From CF-118 sp035934385 (GTDB lineage Bacteria > Chloroflexota > Dormibacteria > Dormibacterales > Dormibacteraceae): a DNA stretch of 38,837 nt. Below are positions 29,411-36,204 of this stretch, piece by piece (position 1 is the first letter of the stretch; the number at the start of each line of letters is the position of its first letter). The stretch covers positions 1 to 38,837 of the forward strand of contig DASYXY010000051.1 in the NCBI GenBank assembly GCA_035934385.1. The letters run 5' to 3'. The translations under genes were made by a program, and so were the position numbers. The notes under the pieces are model-generated. The model ran no database searches. It was not told the DNA's origin and saw only the letters and a program-made list of their open reading frames with translations.

Positions 29411-31078
29411 ATGGGGGACGCGGCCGAGCGCTGGGGAGTCATCCCCCGATACACGGGGTACCAGGGGCACGCGGTCGAGTCGCCTGCCTCGACGATCGAC
29501 GCGATCGTGAACGCCATGTCCGGCGGTCGCGCCGTGCCACCCGACCTCGAAACCCAGCAGGTCGACGTTGGCCGTTGCACACCTCCGCCCGATCGAGGAT
29601 GGGGCTGGGCGATCCAGTTGTACGCAGCCCGGTCGAAAGCCAGCTGGGGCATCGGCGACCTCGCCGACCTGCGCCGCTTGGGCCGCTGGGCGCGATCCGC
29701 AGGCGCGTCCGTCGTGCAGATCAGCCCACTCGGTGCGCAGCCACCAACCAGGCCGTATCAGGCGTGCCCGTACTACTCGTCGTCACGAAGGTTCGGCAAC
29801 ATCACCTACCTGGCGGTCGAGGAGATCGAAGGCGCTGAACGTGCCGGCGCGGAGCTCGCGCCCCTAAAAGCGCAGGCCCTCGCGCTCAACAGCAAACGGC
29901 TCATCGACCATGACGCGGTCTTCGCGCTCAAGTCGCAAGCGCTCGATGCGATCTTTCACGCGGTCCCGCAACCGCGCGGGCTGGCGGCGTGGCAGCAAAG
30001 ACAGGGCCGCGCGCTGGTCGACTTCGCGACGTTCGATGCGCTGGTCGAGCTGCACGGCGCGGCCTGGCGTAGCTGGCCGTCATCGCTTCAATCGCCGCGC
30101 GCCCGAGGCATCGAGCAGGCGCGCGCCGAGCTGGCCGAGCGTGTCGCCTTTCATCAGTGGGCGCAGTTCCACCTGCATCGGCAGCTCGCTCGGGCCTCGC
30201 GCGAGATAACGCTCACCGCCGACGTGCCTGTGGGCTTCGCCGCCGATGGCTTCGACGCCTGGCGGTGGCAGGACCTGCTCGCCCCGGACATGCGTGTGGG
30301 CGCGCCGCCCGACTACTTCTTTCCGGATGGGCAGGACTGGGGAATGCCGCCGTTCGACCCATGGAAGCTGCGCGCCGAGAATTTCGAGCCGTTCGTCGAC
30401 GCGGTCAGGGCGACGACCGTTCACGCCAAGGGATTGCGCCTCGACCATGTGATGTCGCTGTTCCGCCTGTTCTGGATCCCCCAGGGAGGCGGCGCGGCGG
30501 CGGGCGCTTACGTCCGCTATCCATCTCAGGCGTTGCTCGCGGTGCTGGCGGCAGAGAGCCGGCGCTCCGGATCGTTCGTCATCGGCGAGGATCTCGGGCT
30601 CGTCGAGCCGTCGGTCAAGACGTCGCTGCAGCGGGCGGGCGCCCTCGGGTACCGCCTGCTCTGGTTCGAAGCGGAGCCGAGCGAGAGCTGGCCGCACCTT
30701 TCCGTGGCCGCGATCGGGACGCACGACCTGCCGACAGTCGCCGGCATCTGGCGCCGCACCGAGCCGGATCACCGGCAGCATCACCTCCGGAGCCGGCTCG
30801 TCGAGGCAACTGGCCTGGCGGACGGCGCGGAAGCACTCGACGTCGCCGTCGCCGCGTACCGGCGGCTGGCGAAGTCGAAGTCGTGCCTCGTGCTCGCATC
30901 GCTGGAAGATGCGCTGGCGGTCGACGAGCGACCGAACGTGCCCGGGACCACCACCGAGTGGCCAAACTGGCGTCTCGCGCTGCCCTTTCCGCTCGAGGAG
31001 ATCGAGCGCGCGGATGGACCTGGGCGCATAGCCGAGGTGATGGCGGGAGCGGACAGGTCGTCGAAGTCGCGGCACTAA
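29411..31078 (+). CDS. malQ: 4-alpha-glucanotransferase (GH77)
   Basis: A 555-residue amylomaltase. Marks in order: 'WGIGDLADLRRLGRWARSAGASVVQISPLGAQPPT', 'CPYYSSSRRFGN', 'DVPVGFAADGFDAW', 'GAPPDYFFPDGQDWGMPPFDP', the nucleophile D345 in 'GLRLDHVMSLFRLFWIP', the acid/base E393 in 'VIGEDLGLV' and 'GTHDLPT'. It disproportionates alpha-1,4-glucans in maltodextrin or glycogen metabolism. ATG 29411 has no clear ribosome binding site, and it follows the hairpin-rich repeat. Its TAA stop is part of the -10 box of acnA. Confidence 0.95.
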   Translation: MGDAAERWGVIPRYTGYQGHAVESPASTIDAIVNAMSGGRAVPPDLETQQVDVGRCTPPPDRGWGWAIQLYAARSKASWGIGDLADLRRLGRWARSAGASVVQISPLGAQPPTRPYQACPYYSSSRRFGNITYLAVEEIEGAERAGAELAPLKAQALALNSKRLIDHDAVFALKSQALDAIFHAVPQPRGLAAWQQRQGRALVDFATFDALVELHGAAWRSWPSSLQSPRARGIEQARAELAERVAFHQWAQFHLHRQLARASREITLTADVPVGFAADGFDAWRWQDLLAPDMRVGAPPDYFFPDGQDWGMPPFDPWKLRAENFEPFVDAVRATTVHAKGLRLDHVMSLFRLFWIPQGGGAAAGAYVRYPSQALLAVLAAESRRSGSFVIGEDLGLVEPSVKTSLQRAGALGYRLLWFEAEPSESWPHLSVAAIGTHDLPTVAGIWRRTEPDHRQHHLRSRLVEATGLADGAEALDVAVAAYRRLAKSKSCLVLASLEDALAVDERPNVPGTTTEWPNWRLALPFPLEEIERADGPGRIAEVMAGADRSSKSRH

Positions 31079-31081
31079 CAT
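31076..31081 (+). promoter_or_regulatory. -10 box of a leaderless acnA promoter
   Basis: TAACAT (4-5 of 6 consensus) begins with the TAA stop codon of malQ and ends 7 nt before the GTG of acnA. No ribosome binding site lies between. GGACAG at 31051-31056 is a loose -35. Confidence 0.5.
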
Positions 31082-31088
31082 TCGATCT

Positions 31089-33785
31089 GTGATCGCCGGC
31101 AAGCGGCTCGCGGGAACCGAGGTGGACTTCTATCCGCTGGCCGACCTTTCCAGAGCCGGCCTCGGCGACACGGCTGGACTGCCGGTCACGGTCAAGGTGC
31201 TGCTCGAAGGGCTCGTCCGAATGAGCCGGTCAGGTGTCACCGCCGAGGCCAACGTGCCGGCGCTTGCGGCCTGGCCCGCGCCGCGTTCCAAGGACGCAGA
31301 GCTGCCGTTCCTTCCGGCGCGCGTCCTCATGCAGGACTTCACCGGCGTGCCCGCGGTTGTGGACCTCGCGGCGATGCGCTCGGCGATGCAGCGCGGCCAC
31401 AAGGATCCGGGCAAGGTCGACCCTCTCGTCCCGGTCGACCTGATAATCGACCATTCGGTCCAGGTCGATTCCTTCGGCCTGCGCGACTCGTACACGCGCA
31501 ACATCCAGAAAGAGATCGAGCGCAACCGCGAGCGCTACGCGTTGCTTCGCTGGGCGCAGCAGGCGTTTCACAACTTCTCGCTGGTGCCACCGGGCATGGG
31601 CATCTGCCACCAGGTCAACCTCGAGTACGTCGCGAAAGTCGTGCAGGTGCGCGACATCGACGGACGCAAGGTCGCGATCCCTGACACGCTGATGGGCACC
31701 GACTCGCACACGACCATGGTGAACGGCCTCGGAGTGCTTGGATGGGGAGTCGGGGGCATCGAGGCCGAGGCGGCGATGCTTGGCCAGCCCGCATACCTCG
31801 CTTCGCCGATCGTGGTCGGCGTTCGCTTCAGCGGTGCGCTCCGCGCCGGGGCTACCGCCACCGACCTCGTGCTGACGCTCACGGAGATGCTGCGCAAGCA
31901 CGGCGTCGTCGACAAGTTCGTCGAGTTCTGCGGCGACGGCCTTTCTACGCTTTCGGTGCCGGACCGCGCGACGCTCAGCAACATGTGTCCCGAGTACGGC
32001 GCGACTTCAGCGCTGTTTCCGGTCGACGCGCAGACGCTTCGCTACCTCGAGACCACCGGCCGCAGCGCCGACCACATCGCGCTGGTCGAGCGCTACTGCA
32101 AGGAGCAGGACCTGTTCCGCGTCGACGGCGCTGCCACGCCGCGGTTCACCGAGCTGCTCGAGCTGGACCTCGCCAGCGTCGAGCCCAGCCTCGCCGGCCC
32201 GAAGCGCCCGCAGGACCGGGTCGCCCTGCCCCACGTGTGGGAGAGCTTCACATCCGCCTTCAAGCACAGCCCGAAGCCCGAGGCGGACGCGATCTCCCGG
32301 CTCAACGAGGAAGGCGGCCCCATCAACGGCCGCGCCTCGGTGGCGGTGGCTCACGGACCTGCGGCCAAGGTTGAGGACGGATGCGTGGTGATCGCAGCGA
32401 TCACCTCCTGCACGAACACCTCCAACCCGTCGGTCATGGTCGCCGCCGGGCTGCTCGCGCAGAAGGCCGTGGAGCGCGGTCTGACCGTGAATCCTTACGT
32501 GAAGACGAGCCTCGCACCCGGCTCACGCGTCGTGACCGACTACCTCAACACGGCCGGCCTGACCGAGCCGCTGGAGAAGCTTGGCTTCTACCTGGTGGGC
32601 TACGGCTGCACCACATGCATTGGCAACTCCGGGCCGCTCGCGACACCGGAGGTCGAGGCGACCGTGACCCGCGAGAACCTCAGCGTCGTCGCGGTGCTTT
32701 CGGGCAACCGCAACTTCGAGGCGCGCATCCACCCCCTGGTGAAGGCGAGCTACCTCGGGTCACCTCCGCTCGTGGTCGCCTACGCACTCGCCGGGACCGT
32801 GAACATCGACCTGACCAAGGACCCGATCGGCACTGACCGCGACGGCAAGCCCGTCAAGCTGTCGGAGCTCTGGCCGTCGCAGGAAGAAGTGAATGCGGTC
32901 ATTCAGCGCTGCGTGCAGCAGGAGATGTTCAAGCGGGAGTATTCGCGCATCTTCGACGGCGACGAGCACTGGAAGACGATGTCTGCTCCGACCGGCCCGA
33001 TCTTTCAGTGGGATCCGGAATCGACGTATGTGAAGGAGCCGCCGTATTTCGAGGGCTTCCGGGCCAAGCCCGCCCCGCTCACCGACATCGACGGGGCGCG
33101 TGTGCTTTGTGTCCTCGGCGATTCGGTCACGACCGACCACATCTCTCCCGCGGGGGCCATCCCGAGCGAGAGTCCGGCCGGCCGCTACCTGATCGAGCGT
33201 GGAGTCGATCGCGCTGACTTCAACAGCTTTGGCTCGCGCCGAGGCAACCACGAGGTGATGGTGCGCGGCACGTTCGGCAATATCCGGCTCCGCAACGCAC
33301 TCGTCCAGCGTGAGGGTTACTGGACGCTCCACCTGCCATACAGCGCGGAGATGACCATCTACGAAGCGTCAGAGAGATACCGGAGCGAGCGCGTGCCGCT
33401 AGTGGTGCTTGCGGGCAAGGAGTACGGATCCGGCTCGTCACGCGACTGGGCCGCCAAGGGACCTCTGCTCCTGGGTGTGCGCGCGGTGATTGCGGAGAGC
33501 TTCGAGCGCATCCACCGCTCCAACCTCGTCGGCATGGGTGTGCTGCCGCTCGAGTTCGCGCCGGGCGAGAACCCCAAGAGCCTTGGGCTCACCGGGCACG
33601 AGAGCTTCACCATTCGCGGTCTCGACGGTCTTGCGCCCGGGCAGCCGGTCGACGTCGTCGCCACTGCGGACGATGGAAGCAGCACGACGTTCACCACGCG
33701 CGCGCGCGTCGACAACGACACCGAGGTCGGCTACATGCACAACGGCGGGATCCTGCCGCTGGTGCTCCGGGAGCTGATGGGCTAG
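31089..33785 (+). CDS. acnA: Aconitate hydratase A
   Basis: An 898-residue aconitase of the IRP1/AcnA type, starting at GTG. It has the [4Fe-4S] ligands C441 ('AITSCTNTSNPSV'), C507 and C510 ('GYGCTTCIGNSGPL'), plus 'DSHTTMVNGLGVLGWGVGGIEAEA' and the C-terminal swivel domain 'GDSVTTDHISPAGAI', 'NSFGSRRGNHEVMVRGTF' and 'AGKEYGSGSSRDWAAKGP'. It interconverts citrate and isocitrate in the TCA cycle. It follows malQ after 10 bases, but a leaderless promoter of its own is likely. Confidence 0.97.
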   Translation: MIAGKRLAGTEVDFYPLADLSRAGLGDTAGLPVTVKVLLEGLVRMSRSGVTAEANVPALAAWPAPRSKDAELPFLPARVLMQDFTGVPAVVDLAAMRSAMQRGHKDPGKVDPLVPVDLIIDHSVQVDSFGLRDSYTRNIQKEIERNRERYALLRWAQQAFHNFSLVPPGMGICHQVNLEYVAKVVQVRDIDGRKVAIPDTLMGTDSHTTMVNGLGVLGWGVGGIEAEAAMLGQPAYLASPIVVGVRFSGALRAGATATDLVLTLTEMLRKHGVVDKFVEFCGDGLSTLSVPDRATLSNMCPEYGATSALFPVDAQTLRYLETTGRSADHIALVERYCKEQDLFRVDGAATPRFTELLELDLASVEPSLAGPKRPQDRVALPHVWESFTSAFKHSPKPEADAISRLNEEGGPINGRASVAVAHGPAAKVEDGCVVIAAITSCTNTSNPSVMVAAGLLAQKAVERGLTVNPYVKTSLAPGSRVVTDYLNTAGLTEPLEKLGFYLVGYGCTTCIGNSGPLATPEVEATVTRENLSVVAVLSGNRNFEARIHPLVKASYLGSPPLVVAYALAGTVNIDLTKDPIGTDRDGKPVKLSELWPSQEEVNAVIQRCVQQEMFKREYSRIFDGDEHWKTMSAPTGPIFQWDPESTYVKEPPYFEGFRAKPAPLTDIDGARVLCVLGDSVTTDHISPAGAIPSESPAGRYLIERGVDRADFNSFGSRRGNHEVMVRGTFGNIRLRNALVQREGYWTLHLPYSAEMTIYEASERYRSERVPLVVLAGKEYGSGSSRDWAAKGPLLLGVRAVIAESFERIHRSNLVGMGVLPLEFAPGENPKSLGLTGHESFTIRGLDGLAPGQPVDVVATADDGSSTTFTTRARVDNDTEVGYMHNGGILPLVLRELMG

Positions 33786-33819
33786 AGCGCCCTAGGCTTC
33801 TCGCCGTTTCGCTCCGTTT

Positions 33820-33883
33820 TGTGCACAAAAGCGCGGAATTTGGGCCGCAAAACACGCGAATGTGCACAAACGCGCGAAATCTG
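33820..33883. repeat. Cluster of CACAAA-CGCG-AAT repeats with GTGCAC palindromes
   Basis: Three imperfect copies lie in the gap after acnA: TGTGCACAAAAGCGCGGAAT (33820-33839), CCGCAAAACACGCGAAT (33845-33861) and TGTGCACAAACGCGCGAAAT (33861-33880). The first and third start 41 bp apart, about four helical turns. The first contains the perfect 14-bp palindrome TTTTGTGCACAAAA (33817-33830). It could be a regulator-binding cluster; the core also differs by one base from the TTGTCCACA DnaA box. Confidence 0.55.
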
Positions 33884-33940
33884 CAGGCATGTTGAACTGC
33901 ACGGGCGCGGGCTACCCGGGCGCTCGAAGCAGCCGAACCG

Positions 33941-34111
33941 CTATGCCGCGGTGGTCGCCTCGATCGGCCGGCGCCGCTCGTAGCCGCACTCGGGACACTC
34001 GTACAGGCCGACCACCGTGTCCGGCCGCGACGAATCGGAGTGCATCGAGCGCAAGCGCATCGGCACCTTGTCCTCGTGGCGCTCGCAGTCCGGAGCGTCC
34101 TCGTGGTCCAT
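33941..34111 (-). CDS. Small zinc-ribbon-like protein
   Basis: A 56-residue protein from ATG 34111. It has Cys-x-x-His ('DCERHED') near the start and a CxxC knuckle ('LYECPECGYERRRP') near the end, a possible single-zinc ribbon. The frame is open further upstream but with poor residues. An inverted repeat CGCAA-TT-TTGCG lies just upstream (about 34113-34124). No family is certain. Codon composition supports translation. Confidence 0.58.
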   Translation of the reverse strand: MDHEDAPDCERHEDKVPMRLRSMHSDSSRPDTVVGLYECPECGYERRRPIEATTAA

Positions 34112-34175
34112 GACGCAATTTTGCGCGCTGCGTGATGTGCGCCCATAGTGCCGGCGGCACAAGCCTCAACCAGAT

Positions 34176-34205
34176 TTGCTTGTGCCCTGCCCACACAGCT
34201 AATCT
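34176..34205 (+). promoter_or_regulatory. Promoter of the PucR-family gene
   Basis: TTGCTT (34176-34181), an 18-bp spacer and TAATCT (34200-34205) form a fair promoter; the -10 ends 9 nt before ATG 34215, so the leader is very short. Confidence 0.5.
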
Positions 34206-34214
34206 CTCCTGAAG

Positions 34215-35927
34215 ATGGCGCGGAGGGCACCGGAGGAGCTGGCGGAGCCGAAGCCCACCGTGCGCGAGGCGATGCGCATGAGCGAATTCGCCGGCGCGAA
34301 GCTTCTGGCAGGCGAGAACGGGCTGGATCGCCAGATCGAATGGGTGCGGCTGATGGAGACACCCGACATCCAGCCTCGGTCGGGCGACCTTCTGCTCACC
34401 ACCGGCTTCCCGATCAAAGACGATCGGGCCGCGCAGATCAGGCTCATCGGCCGCATCGCCGAATCAGGCGGGGCCGGGCTCGTCGTCAAGCCGCACCCAT
34501 ACCTTCGCAAGCTGGCTCCCGAGATGCTCACTGAATCGGACAGGCTCGACGTGCCGTTGTTCACGGTGCCGGCGACCGTCCAGCTCGTCGACATCATGTC
34601 CCCGCTGCTCGAGCGGATCATCAACGCCGAGCACTCGCGCCTGAAGCGCTCGATCGAGATCCACCGCCGCTTCACCGAGCTGGTGCTCGACGGCAAGGGT
34701 GTCAACGAGATCTGCAAGACGCTGTCCGACCTCCTTGAGAGTGCCGTCGTGATCGAGGACGCCAGCTTTCACCTGCTCGCGCACGCCGGGGGTAGCGGCG
34801 ATCCGCACCGCAAAGAGACGATCCAGCGGCAGGGCACGCCGCAGCGCGTGCTGTTCGACCCGCAGATCCAGCGGATGCTTCGGGAGATCGAAGCCAAACG
34901 CGGGCCCATCAAGGTTCCGCCGTTTCCGCACGTCGGCATGTCCAAAGAGCGACTGATCGCGCCGATCCTCGCGGCCAACCAGGTTCTGGGCTACATCTCG
35001 GTCATGGACAACCAGCCCCACAACGAAGAGCTCGCCTTTCTCGCGCTCGAGCAAGCATCGCTCGTGCTAGCGCTGTCCATCGCCAAGGAGCGGGAGCTGG
35101 CCGAGGTCGAAGGCCGAGTTCGTGGCGAGTTCCTCGGCGACCTCCTGTTCGGCACCTACGGCGACGATGCCGCGGCGCAGCGCCGCGCCCGACACCTCGG
35201 CTATCCGCTTCATGGGCAGCACATCGTGATGCTGGTCGACATCGACGACTTCCGAGGCTTCAACCGCGCGCGCCAGGTGTCAGAGGATGCGATCCAGGCT
35301 CTGAAGCGCGAGTTCCTGCGCCGGGTCACGGGTGTCGTTCGTGCCAGCTACCCTCGCGCGCTGGTCCAGGGACGGTCTGACAGCGTCGTGTCGCTGCTGC
35401 CGCTCGGCACCGAGCCCGGCGAGCACCAGTCGCGCGTGCAAGCGCTCGGCATACAGGTCAGGCAGTCCATCGCCGACTGGAAGCCAGGCTTCACAGTCTC
35501 GGTCGGGTTCAGCGGCCCGGTCGAAGCGCCCACAGGCGTTGCCGGCGCGCAGCGCGAGGTGACCTCGGTGATGGACTCACTCGCCCGGTTCAAGCGGTGG
35601 GGCCAGGTCGTGGCGGTGCCCGAGCTGGGACTTACCGGCCTTCTAGCGGCGGTCGCGGATGAGCGCCTGGTCGATTACGCGCAGCGGCTGCTGGGTCCGC
35701 TCGTGGAACACGATCGCTCGCGCAACGGCAGTCTCGTCGCGACGTTGCGCGCGTACCTCGAGACTGGCGAGCAGCAGGAGGCCGCGAAGCGCCTGCGTGT
35801 GCATCCCAACACGCTTCGCTACCGGCTCGACCGCATCCGCGAGATCGGCGGCTTCGACCTGGAGGAGGCGGAGACGCGCCTCAATCTCGCGGTCGCGCTG
35901 CGCGTGCAAGCGCTGCTGGGCATGTAA
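34215..35927 (+). CDS. PucR/CdaR-family transcriptional regulator
   Basis: A 570-residue regulator. Residues 10-135 are the PucR N-terminal domain ('TVREAMRMSEFAGAKLLAGENGLDRQIEWVRLMETPDI', 'LLLTTGFPI', 'VPLFTVP'). The middle is a GAF-like sensor (about 150-300), followed by a GGDEF-like CdaR region ('HIVMLVDIDDFRGFN'). The C-terminus is the PucR helix-turn-helix: 'LVATLRAYLETGEQQEAAKRLRVHPNTLRYRLDRIREIGGFDL'. Such regulators respond to purine-degradation or sugar-acid signals and often control nearby genes; none of those pathways is visible here. ATG 34215 lies close after a TAATCT box. Confidence 0.93.
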   Translation: MARRAPEELAEPKPTVREAMRMSEFAGAKLLAGENGLDRQIEWVRLMETPDIQPRSGDLLLTTGFPIKDDRAAQIRLIGRIAESGGAGLVVKPHPYLRKLAPEMLTESDRLDVPLFTVPATVQLVDIMSPLLERIINAEHSRLKRSIEIHRRFTELVLDGKGVNEICKTLSDLLESAVVIEDASFHLLAHAGGSGDPHRKETIQRQGTPQRVLFDPQIQRMLREIEAKRGPIKVPPFPHVGMSKERLIAPILAANQVLGYISVMDNQPHNEELAFLALEQASLVLALSIAKERELAEVEGRVRGEFLGDLLFGTYGDDAAAQRRARHLGYPLHGQHIVMLVDIDDFRGFNRARQVSEDAIQALKREFLRRVTGVVRASYPRALVQGRSDSVVSLLPLGTEPGEHQSRVQALGIQVRQSIADWKPGFTVSVGFSGPVEAPTGVAGAQREVTSVMDSLARFKRWGQVVAVPELGLTGLLAAVADERLVDYAQRLLGPLVEHDRSRNGSLVATLRAYLETGEQQEAAKRLRVHPNTLRYRLDRIREIGGFDLEEAETRLNLAVALRVQALLGM

Positions 35928-36050
35928 CGGTGGCATAACCAACCGGGTACTTCTTTGTCAGCGCTCCACTAGCCGGCGCTTTCGGATCCCGATACGCTCT
36001 CGACCAGTGCCCCCCACTGTCACTCCAACACGCCTTGCCTCCTGAGCTGG

Positions 36051-36204
36051 GGCTCCGAAGCATATTTCGCGCCATCGGCGGCCGGAGCCAAGGAAAGGGT
36101 GGCGCGAAGAGGAGCGCATCGTGATGCGCGACGAGGAGCGCCGGGCCCCTTGACGCAGGCTTCAGCGCCGAAGGCGCCCGGCCGACTAGGGCGCGAAGAT
36201 ACGA
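36051..36204 (+). repeat. Hairpin-rich intergenic element, copy 2 (before gltB)
   Basis: The gap of about 220 bases after the PucR gene carries nested inverted repeats: GGCTCCG/CGGAGCC (36051-36057, 36083-36089), TTCGCGCCA/TGGCGCGAA (36066-36074, 36100-36108), GCGCATC-gt-GATGCGC (36114-36129) and GCGCC-gaa-GGCGC (36165-36177). GGCCG and GGGCGCGAAGATACGA follow. The order of blocks matches copy 1 before malQ. 35928-36050 shows no clear feature. Confidence 0.62.

Noticed and set aside
33820..33883. Chromosome replication origin
   Set aside because: The repeats differ from the DnaA box at one key base, and no dnaA, dnaN or gyrase gene is nearby.
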